This document shows positions 7,225 through 17,776 of a stretch of 39,275 nt of DNA, piece after piece. A program made the translations under genes and the position numbers. The notes below the pieces were generated by a model. The model searched no databases. It had not been told where the DNA came from and saw only the letters and a program-made list of their open reading frames with translations. Location: positions 1 to 39,275 of the forward strand of contig CAMWTL010000003.1 of NCBI GenBank assembly GCA_947177145.1, read 5' to 3'. The stretch is from an uncultured Porphyromonadaceae bacterium (GTDB lineage: Bacteria > Bacteroidota > Bacteroidia > Bacteroidales > Muribaculaceae). Numbering within the stretch: position 1 is the first letter of the stretch; every line of letters begins with the position of its first letter.

Positions 7225-9681
7225 TTACTCCTCGTAGTTATTGTTATTGCGCGGAGTGAAACGACGCTGCTGACCGTTATTGTCGCCATCACGACGCGGA
7301 CCACGGTCGTTATTGTCACGATGAGGACCATTGCCCATCGGACGAGGACCATTACCCATCGGACGCGGGCCACGGTCGCCACGATCCTCACGCGGACCAC
7401 GGTCATTGTTATCACGGCGAGGACCACCCATACCGTCACGACGAGGACGGTTGTCGCCACCCTCACGACGCGGACCACGGTCATTGCGGTCGCCACCTTC
7501 GCGGCGTGGACGAGCCTCACGCTCTACATAGCCCTCCGGTTTCTCGGTAAGCACCTTCATAGAAAGACGATATTTACCGGTCTTCTTGTCGATTTCGATA
7601 AGTTTAACCTTAACCTTATCGCCCTCCTTGATGCCGCTCTGATCCATAGAATCAAGACGGTTCCAAGAAATCTCGCTGATATGGAGAAGTCCGTCGCGAC
7701 CCGGCATAAACTCAACGAAAGCTCCGAAATCGAGGATAGAGCGCACTGTGCCCTCATATACCTCACCCTCTTCGGGCTGAGCCACGATAGCCTTGATCTT
7801 GCTGAGTGCGGCATCGATGCTCTCCTTATCCTTAGAAGCAATCTCAACACGGCCGATGCCAAGCTTCTCATCCTCCTCGATAGAGATGGTGGTGCCTGTC
7901 TCCTCCTGAATGCCCTGGATAACCTTACCCTGCGGACCGATAACCGCACCGATCATCTCTTTCGGAATCTCAATTGTCACAAGACGCGGAACATGAGGCT
8001 TATAGTCTGCACGAGGTTCAGGAATAGTCTCGGAAATTATGTTAAGGATGTGCAGACGACCCTGACGTGCCTGTTCGAGAGCCTTCTCAAGAATCTCATA
8101 GCTGAGACCGTCACACTTTATATCCATCTGGGTAGCGGTGATACCCTTCTCGGTACCTGTTACCTTAAAGTCCATATCGCCGAGGTGATCCTCATCACCA
8201 AGAATATCGGAAAGCACAGCATACTTCACAGCTCCGGCATCAGAGATAAGACCCATTGCCACACCTGCCACCGGACGCTTCATCTTGACACCGGCATCGA
8301 GCAAAGCCAGTGTGCCACCGCATACAGTAGCCATTGAAGATGAGCCGTTGCTCTCAAGAATGTCACTCACGATACGGCAAGTGTAGGGGAAACCGTCGGG
8401 GAACATACGCTTGAGGGCGCGATGTGCAAGATTTCCATGTCCAATCTCACGACGGCCTACACCACGCTGCGGACGTGCCTCACCTGTAGAGAAGGGTGGG
8501 AAATTATAGTGAAGAAGGAAACGCTCTTTGCTCTGGTTGAGCACATCGTCCACAATCTTCTCATCGAGAGTAGTGCCCAAAGTGGCAGTCACAAGTGCCT
8601 GAGTCTCGCCACGAGTGAAGATGGCAGACCCGTGAGGACCGGGAAGATAATCTATCTCACACCAGATAGGACGTATCTCGGTGGTCTTACGTCCGTCAAG
8701 ACGGATACCCTCGTCGAGCACACAGCGGCGCATTGCCTCCTTCTCGACATCGTGGTAGTAACGCTTCACCATAGCGATTCTCTGCTCCGGAGTGTAGAGG
8801 GCAAGTTGCTCCTCTGTCATCTCGGGCATATTGTCGATATATTCCTGGCAAACCGCTGCGAAGCTTTCGTTACGCCAATGCTTGTCGGCGCTTCCGGTAC
8901 GTGCGATGGCATAAGCCTTGTCATAGCACTTCTCCTCCACATCCTTGCGAAGAGCTTCATCGTTTACCTCATGGTTATATTCACGCTTCACCTCCTTGCC
9001 GGCTTCTTTCATAAGCTCCAGCTGGGCTACGCAATGTTTCTTTATCTCATCGTGGGCAACTTTGAGTGCCTCAAGAAGCTCAGCCTCCGACACCTCGTTC
9101 ATCTCGCCCTCCACCATCATAATATTGTCGTAGGTGGCACCGACCATAAGTTCGATGTCGGCACGCTCCATCTGTTCAAATGTAGGATTGATGACCCATT
9201 CGCCATCCACACGTGCCACTCTCACCTCCGAGATCGGACCTTGGAAAGGTATATCGCTACACATAAGAGCTGCGGAAGCAGCTATACCTGCCAACGCATC
9301 CGGTGCCTCGTTCTCGTCGGCTGAGAACATGGTGACGTTTACGAAAGTCTCTGCGTGATAGTTGTCGGGAAAAAGAGGACGGAGTACACGGTCTACAAGA
9401 CGTGATGTCAGAATCTCATAATCGCTCGCACGGCCCTCCCTCTTCAGGAATCCTCCTGGATAACGGCCAATTGAGGAGTATTTCTCTTTATACTCTACAG
9501 TGAGGGGCATAAAATCAACTCCCTCGTTGGCCTCGGCGGCCGAACATACAGTGGCAAGAAGCATAGTGTTGCCCATACGCACTTCCACTGCCCCATCAGC
9601 CTGCTTGGCAAGCTTGCCCGTCTCAATGGTGATCTGACGGCCGTCGCCAAGTTCGATGGTCTTCTTTACTGGCTTTAACAT
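7225..9681 (-). CDS. pnp: Polyribonucleotide nucleotidyltransferase (PNPase) with Arg/Gly/Asp/Asn-rich C-terminal tail
   Basis: Two RNase PH domains, KH ([22 protein letters not shown]) and S1 ([34 protein letters not shown]) domains. Confidence 0.98.
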   Translation of the reverse strand: MLKPVKKTIELGDGRQITIETGKLAKQADGAVEVRMGNTMLLATVCSAAEANEGVDFMPLTVEYKEKYSSIGRYPGGFLKREGRASDYEILTSRLVDRVLRPLFPDNYHAETFVNVTMFSADENEAPDALAGIAASAALMCSDIPFQGPISEVRVARVDGEWVINPTFEQMERADIELMVGATYDNIMMVEGEMNEVSEAELLEALKVAHDEIKKHCVAQLELMKEAGKEVKREYNHEVNDEALRKDVEEKCYDKAYAIARTGSADKHWRNESFAAVCQEYIDNMPEMTEEQLALYTPEQRIAMVKRYYHDVEKEAMRRCVLDEGIRLDGRKTTEIRPIWCEIDYLPGPHGSAIFTRGETQALVTATLGTTLDEKIVDDVLNQSKERFLLHYNFPPFSTGEARPQRGVGRREIGHGNLAHRALKRMFPDGFPYTCRIVSDILESNGSSSMATVCGGTLALLDAGVKMKRPVAGVAMGLISDAGAVKYAVLSDILGDEDHLGDMDFKVTGTEKGITATQMDIKCDGLSYEILEKALEQARQGRLHILNIISETIPEPRADYKPHVPRLVTIEIPKEMIGAVIGPQGKVIQGIQEETGTTISIEEDEKLGIGRVEIASKDKESIDAALSKIKAIVAQPEEGEVYEGTVRSILDFGAFVEFMPGRDGLLHISEISWNRLDSMDQSGIKEGDKVKVKLIEIDKKTGKYRLSMKVLTEKPEGYVEREARPRREGGDRNDRGPRREGGDNRPRRDGMGGPRRDNNDRGPREDRGDRGPRPMGNGPRPMGNGPHRDNNDRGPRRDGDNNGQQRRFTPRNNNNYEE
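7324..7365. repeat. 21-bp in-frame tandem repeat (2 copies) in the pnp tail
   Basis: AGGACCATTGCCCATCGGACG then AGGACCATTACCCATCGGACG; encodes tandem RPMGNGP. Confidence 0.9.
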
Positions 9682-9818
9682 ATAATAAAATTTCTTTCTT
9701 GTTTTTGCTTCGCTTGTTTGCTTCGCTGGAAAAAATAAGAGCCGGCATCCAGCTCTTTAATCATACAAAAATAAGTTGATCAAGTTACCTTTTGGAGATT
9801 ACTTGCCCAAAATTTCCG

Positions 9819-9826
9819 CAAAGTTA
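9819..9826 (-). promoter_or_regulatory. Predicted -7 element for pnp (TAACTTTG on the minus strand)
   Basis: CAAAGTTA on plus = TAACTTTG on minus, about 140 nt before the pnp start; no clear -33. Confidence 0.4.
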
Positions 9827-9893
9827 ACATTTTTTTCTATATTAACCACAGATTCTTATTATATTTGCACCCTAAAATCGCAATTATAGTGCT

Positions 9894-10997
9894 ATGCAAC
9901 TGAATTTTTATTCCCTCTCAGGAGCAAAATCTCTCCTGATCCTTGCTTCCTCTCTCCTTCTCGCTGCTTGTAGCGAGCCCTCTTTCAAGATTAAGGGCGA
10001 AATAGAAGGCGCCGACAACCAAAGCGTGCTTCTCGAAAAATCCGACTTCATGGGACGTTGGGTGATAGTCGATTCCACACGTACCTCCTCCTCCGGTTCA
10101 TTCTCAATATCCCGCCCTGCCCCGGCTGCTCCCGAAATTTTCCGTCTCGACATTGACAACCGCTATATCTATCTTCCCATCGACTCTATCGAGACTCTCA
10201 CAGTTACTACGACCCTTAAGGATTTCGGCACCGACTTCTCCGTCACAGGCTCCGAGAAAGCTGAAGCCCTCACCCGTTTCGAAAAGGAGGTACACGCGCT
10301 CCCCGACAATATATCCGCTGACTCTCTCACTGCTTTCAAACGTAATATATTCACTAAATATATGCGCGACGCACAAGGCTCAATCGTCAGCTATTATATC
10401 CTTACAAAGGTGAAGGATAACAAACCATTGTTTGATCCCGAAACCGACGACTATAAGTATTTTGCCGCCGTGGCAACCGGCTTCAAAGAGCTGCGTCCCT
10501 ACGATCCTCACACCGCCCTGCTTGAAAACACTTCCGTAAACGCTATCAAGAAGCGTAATGCAGAGCGTGGCAACCGCCTACAAATAGAGGCAGAGGAGGT
10601 GACAATCCTCGATATTGATCTACCCGACGAGAACGGGAAAAACCGTAAGCTCTCGGAATTTGTTGGCAATGGCAAGCCCACAGTCGTGATGTTCACACTC
10701 CTTACCCATCCTGATGCACCGGCTGCCAATATCGAGTTGTCAAAGCTTTATAACCGATATGGCGGCAACGTCAACTTCTATCAGGTAAGCCTCGACCCCG
10801 ACCAGTATGCTTGGCGTGACGCGGCACGTAATCTTCCTTGGATTACCGTCTTCGATGCCGATGGAGAATATTCCAAAGCTGCCCGTATGTATAATGTGGG
10901 TAATATTCCGGCTTATTACATCTACGACCGCAAAGGCGACCTCGCCGCTCGGGCAGTCAATATCGATGATCTCTCCAAGCAACTCGCGTCTTATTGA
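9894..10997 (+). CDS. Lipoprotein with DUF4369-like N-terminus and thioredoxin-fold C-terminus lacking CXXC
   Basis: Lipobox-like SLLLAACSEPSF; KIKGEIEGADNQSVLLEKSDFMGRWVIVDSTR; thioredoxin-like GKPTVVMFTLLTHPD...IPAYYIYDRKGDL. Confidence 0.75.
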   Translation: MQLNFYSLSGAKSLLILASSLLLAACSEPSFKIKGEIEGADNQSVLLEKSDFMGRWVIVDSTRTSSSGSFSISRPAPAAPEIFRLDIDNRYIYLPIDSIETLTVTTTLKDFGTDFSVTGSEKAEALTRFEKEVHALPDNISADSLTAFKRNIFTKYMRDAQGSIVSYYILTKVKDNKPLFDPETDDYKYFAAVATGFKELRPYDPHTALLENTSVNAIKKRNAERGNRLQIEAEEVTILDIDLPDENGKNRKLSEFVGNGKPTVVMFTLLTHPDAPAANIELSKLYNRYGGNVNFYQVSLDPDQYAWRDAARNLPWITVFDADGEYSKAARMYNVGNIPAYYIYDRKGDLAARAVNIDDLSKQLASY

Positions 10998-11029
10998 TAA
11001 TCTCATCGTTTATCCCTAACCTATTGCGT

Positions 11030-12187
11030 ATGAAACGCTCCGCATCTCTGCTCTCTCTCCTGCTCCTTGTTCTCTCAGCTCTTCCGGTCTATGCTCAGGA
11101 GGAGCCGAAACTTTCGATCGCTCCTACAGGTCGAATCCTAATGGACGGAGCTTTGTATGCCTCGCCACAGAAGGAGTTGTTCCCCGATGGTGTGGCTATC
11201 CCGGAGGCACGTCTCGGTGCGAAGATGGCCTACGGCAACTGGTCGGCTTCGCTCGACGTCAGCTATTCCTATGCTAAGATAGGTCTGCGCAATATGTGGA
11301 TTCAATATGATTTCAATAAGTATAACTCTATCCGATTCGGCAATTTCATCCATCAGTTTGGATTGCAGTCTCATTCACATTCCTTGAAAGTGACCTTTGA
11401 ACAGCCCACAGCTGCAACCCCATTTACTCCGATATTGCAGCTGGGGGCGATGTTCACCCACTATTCTCCCCGCTTTTTCGCTGCAGCAAGTGTCCACGTG
11501 GAGAGCAGCGCACTCCAGCAAGTGGTCAATGCTCCCCTTTTCAACCAGCAAGGCTACGGAGTGCTGACAAGGTTGGTTTGGCGCACACCCCAGAAAGGTC
11601 AATTCTTTTGGCACGCCGGAATAAGCGGAGGGTTTGCCACTCCTCAAAGACGTGTGGAGAATAACGTTGACATACACGACGGCTTCACTATGACCGCCAA
11701 TTTCCCCACTAAGGTTGTCCAGCTTCAGGAAATAGGGATAACCGTAGACAAGTCTATGAATCTCTTTAAGTTTACTCCCGAACTTGTGGCAGCCTACGGA
11801 CGTGTGGCTTTCGAAGGTCAGTATTTCTTCCAGCAGATAAATCGTCGCGAGCACCTTCGGCACTACATTTCGCAGAGCGGATATGCCACGCTGCGTACCC
11901 TCCTCATCGGCAAAGGCTACTCTTACGTCAGTTCCACAGCACAGATAGCCCGACCCGCCTCCAAATCGCTTGAGTGTGTGCTTAACTACAATTACTGTAA
12001 CCTATCGGATGTGAAAGCCAATCTCTTGGGAGGACGCGCCAACACATTTTCAGTTACTTTCAACTACTATTTCAACCCCTATATTACAGCTCGTCTCAAC
12101 TATTTCCACGCCCACTCGTGGGAACGTGCCGATGCCTCACCTATAACACTCAATGGCTTTCAGGCAAGGCTGATGGTTCTGTTCTAA
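11030..12187 (+). CDS. Outer membrane porin-like beta-barrel protein
   Basis: Signal peptide MKRSASLLSLLLLVLSALPVYAQ from ATG 11030 (the listed 10994 start overlaps the upstream gene); barrel-like strands and a terminal FQARLMVLF. Confidence 0.7.
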   Translation: MKRSASLLSLLLLVLSALPVYAQEEPKLSIAPTGRILMDGALYASPQKELFPDGVAIPEARLGAKMAYGNWSASLDVSYSYAKIGLRNMWIQYDFNKYNSIRFGNFIHQFGLQSHSHSLKVTFEQPTAATPFTPILQLGAMFTHYSPRFFAAASVHVESSALQQVVNAPLFNQQGYGVLTRLVWRTPQKGQFFWHAGISGGFATPQRRVENNVDIHDGFTMTANFPTKVVQLQEIGITVDKSMNLFKFTPELVAAYGRVAFEGQYFFQQINRREHLRHYISQSGYATLRTLLIGKGYSYVSSTAQIARPASKSLECVLNYNYCNLSDVKANLLGGRANTFSVTFNYYFNPYITARLNYFHAHSWERADASPITLNGFQARLMVLF

Positions 12188-12224
12188 CACCTCTATTATT
12201 TACCCCTGACTATTCACATCTCTT

Positions 12225-12566
12225 ATGGCAATTGACTGGAAAGATGCTCTAAGCGCACTCAAAGACTCCGGCAACATTCCTGTTGATAATACTCCGGATT
12301 CTACACCCACTACGACTGACAAAGATGCCCCACAGGCTTCACCGCTTCGTGTAGTTATAGACCGTAAAGGCCGTAAAGGAAAAACTGCCACAATCATAGA
12401 AGGCTTCTCAGGCTCCGACGAACAGCTCGAACAGCTTGCCAAGACACTAAAACAGCGCCTTGGCACAGGAGGGTCAGCTCGCGGGGGTGAAATCCTGATT
12501 CAAGGCGACCGTAAAAACGATGTAATAACACTACTTAAATCATTAGGTTACAAGACTAAAAACTAA
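12225..12566 (+). CDS. Translation initiation factor SUI1/eIF1-like (YciH)
   Basis: RVVIDRKGRKGKTATIIEGFSGSDEQLEQLAKTLKQRLGTGGSARGGEILIQGDRKNDVITLLKSLGYKTKN. Confidence 0.93.
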   Translation: MAIDWKDALSALKDSGNIPVDNTPDSTPTTTDKDAPQASPLRVVIDRKGRKGKTATIIEGFSGSDEQLEQLAKTLKQRLGTGGSARGGEILIQGDRKNDVITLLKSLGYKTKN

Positions 12567-12569
12567 CAT

Positions 12570-15500
12570 ATGCTTCAGCTTCAACGTGCATCGGCAGGTT
12601 CCGGAAAGACATATACTCTTGCCAAAAAATTCATCTGGTATCTAATTGCTATAAAGGATAAAGATCGTAGCAATACTTGGCGTCTGCGTGCTCCCCGTGA
12701 GATAGCCGACGGACTGCAACGCATACTTGCCATTACCTTTACCAACAAGGCAACCAATGAGATGAAGCTGCGTATCGTGCAGAAACTTGCCGACCTTGCC
12801 CGTGCTGACTCCGACTCTCCCCTTTCGGAGGAACAATTGAAACATATCGACTACCTGAAAGAGTTCGCTACCGATCTCTCTACCGAATACCGCAACATCG
12901 GACGTGCGGCAAAGGAGGCACTTTCCGTGCTTCTCAATGAATATTCCGATTTCAAGGTTTCTACTATCGACTCGTTTTTCCAGACTGTGCTCCGCACCTT
13001 CGCCTATGAGTCTAACCTTAATGACACCTATCAGGTAGAAATTAACAGTGACTATTTGGCAGCAGCAGCCGTAAATGCTACTCTCGACGAAATCGACTCC
13101 ACAGATCCGCAGTCAATACCGAGATTTTGGCTGCATCAGCTTATGGAGGAGGAATCGGCAAAAGGATCCAAGAACTGGAACGTCTTTCAGAAAAGCACCT
13201 CCGATAACTCACTCTATACTCAGCTGCTTGAATCTGTGAAACGATTGGAGAGCGAGGACTTCAAACAGGTACGTGAAAAACTCGACGAATATTTCAACAA
13301 TCCGGATGTTGACGATCCCCTGCGCATAGCTTATGCAAATGTAATCAGAGCTATTCGCCAACCGGCAGAGCAACAGCTTGCCAAAGCTAAGGAAGCAGCT
13401 GTAAAGCTCAAGAGACTCTTTGAAAAGAATGGTCTTGATCCTGCCAAAGTGGGGATAGGCTATATAGCAAGCCATCTCAATAATCTTTCTATCATCACAG
13501 TTGACACATACTCAGACAAATCCATTACTCCACTTGATATGAAGGGGAAAACATCGGTCTTTAAGACTAAGGGAAGCGGAAAGAAAAAGAAACCCATAGC
13601 CTCATGTGCCGACGATAAAGAGATGCTTGCCCTTGCTTGCGAGATGTATGAGGCATATTCCAATTTCCTAAATATAGTAAAAGGTTCTGAATGGCGACAT
13701 TGGGAAATCTACAAGCCTCAGTTCCCATATCTGGGACTAATCGGAGTAATACGCACTATGATGAAGGAGCATCTTGATGCCACCAACACTATTCAGCTCG
13801 GTGAGACAAATTCTATGCTACGTCGCATTATCGGCAAGGATGATGCCCCCTTTATTTATGAGCGTCTCGGAGCAAGGCTGAATCATTTCCTTATCGACGA
13901 GTTTCAGGACACTTCCCGTCTCCAATGGGAAAATCTTCTCCCTCTTCTTCATGAGAGCGACGGACGTGGTGAGGATAACCTGATTATCGGCGATGCCAAA
14001 CAAAGTATCTATCGTTTCCGAAATGCAGATCCTTCACTTATTACGAGCGCGGTACCTGAGGAATTCCCTGACCGTATGGATGCCGGAATGAGTAAAGAGG
14101 AGAATACCAATTGGCGTTCTAAACGCACAATCGTGGAATTCAATAACTACCTTTTCTACGCCCTGATGCGCCGTATGGCAGAGTTTTCAATGGGTGTGGT
14201 AGATTTCCCCAACCTCTACGCCAACGTAGCTCAATATCCCTCCCACCGTGATCACTCCGGCTACATTGAGGTCAATTTCCTTGAGGCTCCTGAAATGGGT
14301 ACAGATGCACATGGGAAGATGAAGAAACTATCCTCTGAAGAGAAAAAAGACTTTCTGCGCAATGAGGCACTGTCACATCTCGGTCCGCTTATCACAAGTC
14401 TTCTGCAACGCGGCTATCATCAGAGGGATATAGCCATTCTGGTCAGAGTCAACTCACTTGCCAAAGAAGTAATCGATACGCTGGTAAATTATAACAACAC
14501 TCCCGACATACCTAAGCGAATTGAATTTATAAGCGAGGAATCGCTGCTTGTGTCATCGTCAGAGGCAGTAGGCATAATTATAGGTGTACTTGGCAAGATG
14601 GCTGAAGGCACCTCTTCACCTAATCCCGATTCTGACAATGTTCAAAGTCACAACGCGAAAAAATCGTCAAAAACAAAATGGGCTGAGATAAAATGTAATT
14701 TCAACTTCTATGCTATGCGTCACCCGGAGTTGTCGCCCGCAGAGCAAGTAGAAGGATTTCTAAAGGATGACTCCCCTGTTGATGCGGTCAACGTTATGCT
14801 CCGCTCTATGCAGACAGTGGCACTGCCGGCTCTCGTCGAAGCTATCACGGAAAATTTTGTTCCAGAACATATGCGTCGTTCCCAAGCTGTGTTTATAGCT
14901 GCATTGCAGGATATGGTGCTCGAATATTGCGATAGCCATGCCACTGACATCTTCTCCTTCCTCGACTGGTGGCGTATAAAGGGTATCGAACGTTCCATAT
15001 CATCTCCGGAAGGCACCGATGCCGTACAGATAATGACTATCCATAAATCAAAAGGGTTGGAGTTCAAATGTGTAATCATACCCTACGATAATGCCTCCCT
15101 TATTCCCCAGAAAAAAAGTGAGTGGAAGTGGGTAAGACCTGCGGAGCCATTCATTAAGCTCGGCTTTCCTCCCTTTATACCTGTAGCCACCACATCGGCA
15201 TTGAAGGAAACTGAGCACAACGATGTCTATAGCAGGTTTTTCGATCTGTCTACTATGGATATGCTCAACTCCTATTATGTAGCTTTTACCCGCGCTGTGA
15301 ATGAACTGTATGTTTTTACCTCAAAGCCGGAGGACAATCCCAAGAAAAACTCGTTCATCTTGGGTAGATGTCTCAATGAGTTTTTCACAGATTCCCCCAA
15401 CAGTCTTTTCGGAGATAAGATTACAGAGATTAAAGAGGAAGTGGAAGATGAAGAGGCGAAAAGCAATATGCTACCCTCAGGCATTGCCGAGTGGGACGAC

Positions 15501-16157
15501 TCCCATTCTCGCCTTACAATCGGCACACCTTTAGCAAAAGCCGTCATAATTGAGGAAGAGGAAAAAGAGAGGAAAAAGAACAAAACTACTACGACTTCCC
15601 ATATCATTGAGGAATATCACGTTGACAGTAGCCCTTCTGTGCTACACTACGTCGAAGGTGATGATGAGAAAGCGTCTACTCAACTCCCCGACGCAGACGA
15701 CAATGATCCACGTTCCGAAGGCAACCTGCTCCACTCTATAATGTCGATGGTGAACATTCCCACTGATCTTCATCGAGCTATACTCCGCCACAAGATGCAA
15801 GGACTAATCACCAATACGCAGGCTGAGGAATGGGAAAGTCTTCTTGAGGGTGCTATGGCTGAACCGGAAGTTGAGAAATGGTTCCGTCCCGGATGGAGAG
15901 TGCTCAATGAACGTCCTATGCTATTTCCCGGCAAGGAAAATCGCCGTCCCGACCGTGTATTGATAGCACCCGACAAAAGTCACGGTATTATAATCGACTA
16001 TAAATTCGGTGAAATACCTTCCGACAACAGGCATATCACGCAGGTGAAGCAGTATATCGACGCTTTCCGTGAAATCACCCATATTCATAATGTGAAGGGT
16101 TATATATGGTATGTAAAGAAAGGCAGAATCATTCCGGTAGTCTCCCCACTTTTCTGA
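12570..16157 (+). CDS. UvrD/RecB-type helicase with C-terminal PD-(D/E)XK nuclease, AddA-like
   Basis: Walker A ASAGSGKTYTLAKKF, DEFQDTS, GDAKQSIYRFRNADPSL, TIHKSKGLEFK, YYVAFTRAVNELYVF; nuclease signature GNLLHSIM ... RPDRVLIAPDKSHGIIIDYKFGE. Confidence 0.92.
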   Translation: MLQLQRASAGSGKTYTLAKKFIWYLIAIKDKDRSNTWRLRAPREIADGLQRILAITFTNKATNEMKLRIVQKLADLARADSDSPLSEEQLKHIDYLKEFATDLSTEYRNIGRAAKEALSVLLNEYSDFKVSTIDSFFQTVLRTFAYESNLNDTYQVEINSDYLAAAAVNATLDEIDSTDPQSIPRFWLHQLMEEESAKGSKNWNVFQKSTSDNSLYTQLLESVKRLESEDFKQVREKLDEYFNNPDVDDPLRIAYANVIRAIRQPAEQQLAKAKEAAVKLKRLFEKNGLDPAKVGIGYIASHLNNLSIITVDTYSDKSITPLDMKGKTSVFKTKGSGKKKKPIASCADDKEMLALACEMYEAYSNFLNIVKGSEWRHWEIYKPQFPYLGLIGVIRTMMKEHLDATNTIQLGETNSMLRRIIGKDDAPFIYERLGARLNHFLIDEFQDTSRLQWENLLPLLHESDGRGEDNLIIGDAKQSIYRFRNADPSLITSAVPEEFPDRMDAGMSKEENTNWRSKRTIVEFNNYLFYALMRRMAEFSMGVVDFPNLYANVAQYPSHRDHSGYIEVNFLEAPEMGTDAHGKMKKLSSEEKKDFLRNEALSHLGPLITSLLQRGYHQRDIAILVRVNSLAKEVIDTLVNYNNTPDIPKRIEFISEESLLVSSSEAVGIIIGVLGKMAEGTSSPNPDSDNVQSHNAKKSSKTKWAEIKCNFNFYAMRHPELSPAEQVEGFLKDDSPVDAVNVMLRSMQTVALPALVEAITENFVPEHMRRSQAVFIAALQDMVLEYCDSHATDIFSFLDWWRIKGIERSISSPEGTDAVQIMTIHKSKGLEFKCVIIPYDNASLIPQKKSEWKWVRPAEPFIKLGFPPFIPVATTSALKETEHNDVYSRFFDLSTMDMLNSYYVAFTRAVNELYVFTSKPEDNPKKNSFILGRCLNEFFTDSPNSLFGDKITEIKEEVEDEEAKSNMLPSGIAEWDDSHSRLTIGTPLAKAVIIEEEEKERKKNKTTTTSHIIEEYHVDSSPSVLHYVEGDDEKASTQLPDADDNDPRSEGNLLHSIMSMVNIPTDLHRAILRHKMQGLITNTQAEEWESLLEGAMAEPEVEKWFRPGWRVLNERPMLFPGKENRRPDRVLIAPDKSHGIIIDYKFGEIPSDNRHITQVKQYIDAFREITHIHNVKGYIWYVKKGRIIPVVSPLF

Positions 16158-16221
16158 GTATAGGTAAACTCTGCTTCCAAAACTCTAAACCATAAACCAC
16201 AAACACTAAACCATAAACTAA

Positions 16222-16253
16222 TTTGGCAATTTCACGCCAAATTATTAACTTTG
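16222..16253 (+). promoter_or_regulatory. Predicted promoter of gldE-like gene (TTTG-N20-TAACTTTG)
   Basis: TTTG 16222-16225 and TAACTTTG 16246-16253 match the Bacteroidetes consensus spacing. Confidence 0.75.
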
Positions 16254-16278
16254 CACTACAAACTAATTCTTTAAAATT

Positions 16279-17649
16279 TTGGATACAGACCCTTTACCAT
16301 CTGCCACACCAACCATATCTCTACTGGTCTTACTATCGCAGGCAATCGAATTTTCCGTGCCCCCAAGTTGGGTGTCATGGAGCATCATAGTAGCCGTTGC
16401 TTGTCTTTGCCTGTTGATTTCAGCTTTTGTTTCCGGTAGTGAGATTGCTTATTTCGGTCTTACACGTTCTGAAATCGACGAATTAAGCGAAGAGGAAGAT
16501 GATCCCCAAAGTGTGACAGCCTGCCGGATGCTCTCCGACAGTGAACGCCTTTTAGCCACAATTCTTATCTCCAATAATCTTGTCAATATCACCATGGTCG
16601 TGCTGCTGTCATTCGCATTCAACCAGGTGATAGCCATACATAACACCGTTCTCGATTTTCTTATTCAGACGGTGTTGCTCACTTTCCTGCTGCTTCTGTT
16701 CGGTGAGATTTTCCCAAAACTTGTGGCACGTAACCGCACTATGAAATGGGTGAAGATGGCATCTTCTCCCCTTATGCTGCTTTATAAACTCACCGGACCT
16801 ATGGCAAAGCTTATGGTTAAATCGTCGGTGCTTATAAATAAGGTGGTGACAAAGAAAGATGAGAACCTTTCGACCGACGAATTGGAGAAAGCTCTCCAGA
16901 TTTCCGACATCAAGGAGGGTGAAGATAAGGATATGCTCGAAGGTATTCTCACATTCGGTGAGAAGGAGGCAAGCGATATTATGATTTCGCGTGTAGATAT
17001 CACAGCGATTGAATACCACGACACTTGGTCGGAAGCTGTTGACATAATCCTAAAATCGGGGTATTCACGTATTCCCGTCTACGATACTTCACAAGATACC
17101 ATTCGCGGTATCCTGTATTCTAAGGATCTACTTCCCTATATTGGTAAGCAAGGTGACTCCTTCCGTTGGCAAACCCTTCTGCGTGACCCATATTTTGTGC
17201 CGGAGTCACGTCCTCTCGACGATCTTCTCGAAGACTTCCGTAAGCGTAAGATACATATTGCCATCGTAGTGGATGAGTATGGCGGTACGCAGGGAATGGT
17301 GACACTTGAAGATGTGATTGAGGAAATTGTGGGAGAGATTGACGATGAATACGACGAACAGACATCGGTGTATAAAAAAGTCAATGCCAACACCTATATT
17401 TTCGATGCCAAGGTTCCACTTGGAGAATTTTGCCATATACTTGACATTGACGAAGAGGAACTTGGCGACACAGGTGATGCCGAGACCTTAGCCGGTCTTC
17501 TGTTAGAGATAAAGGGTGACTTCCCCACCATGAAAGAGACCCTCGAAAGAGGACCTTTACGCTTTCAGGTAATCCAAAAGGAACGTCATCGCATCACAAA
17601 GGTAAAAGTGACGGTCAGCACACACGCTGCTAACGAGAAACCTGAGTAA
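16279..17649 (+). CDS. gldE: CNNM/CBS-domain transporter-like (CorC/hemolysin family; GldE-like), probable TTG start
   Basis: CNNM TM domain (ISAFVSGSEIAYFGLTRSEIDEL), CBS pair (SDIMISRVDITAIEYHDT...RIPVYDTSQDTIRGILYSKDLL; IAIVVDEYGGTQGMVTLEDVIEEIVGEIDDEYD), CorC_HlyC domain. Confidence 0.85.
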   Translation: MDTDPLPSATPTISLLVLLSQAIEFSVPPSWVSWSIIVAVACLCLLISAFVSGSEIAYFGLTRSEIDELSEEEDDPQSVTACRMLSDSERLLATILISNNLVNITMVVLLSFAFNQVIAIHNTVLDFLIQTVLLTFLLLLFGEIFPKLVARNRTMKWVKMASSPLMLLYKLTGPMAKLMVKSSVLINKVVTKKDENLSTDELEKALQISDIKEGEDKDMLEGILTFGEKEASDIMISRVDITAIEYHDTWSEAVDIILKSGYSRIPVYDTSQDTIRGILYSKDLLPYIGKQGDSFRWQTLLRDPYFVPESRPLDDLLEDFRKRKIHIAIVVDEYGGTQGMVTLEDVIEEIVGEIDDEYDEQTSVYKKVNANTYIFDAKVPLGEFCHILDIDEEELGDTGDAETLAGLLLEIKGDFPTMKETLERGPLRFQVIQKERHRITKVKVTVSTHAANEKPE

Positions 17650-17776
17650 TTTCCTCATTCATGATCTCTATCTACTTCTCGAGCATAATCTCTATCTATA
17701 AGATAGCATATATCTCCTCTCTAACCCCTCACATATTTTATTCAGTTTAACCTCACCTCTACAACTCATTGTTGAA

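Noticed and set aside
7321-8337. 338-aa plus-strand ORF antisense to pnp
   Set aside because: pnp is unambiguous on the other strand; the ORF is Thr/Arg/Leu-rich low-complexity shadow sequence produced by codon bias and the repeat tail.
8422-9324. 300-aa plus-strand ORF antisense to pnp
   Set aside because: Shadow ORF over the conserved PNPase core; no recognisable domain or start context.
17664-17698. Direct repeat ATCTCTATCTA x2 after gldE
   Set aside because: Short, low-complexity, only two copies; no associated structure beyond a weak hairpin.
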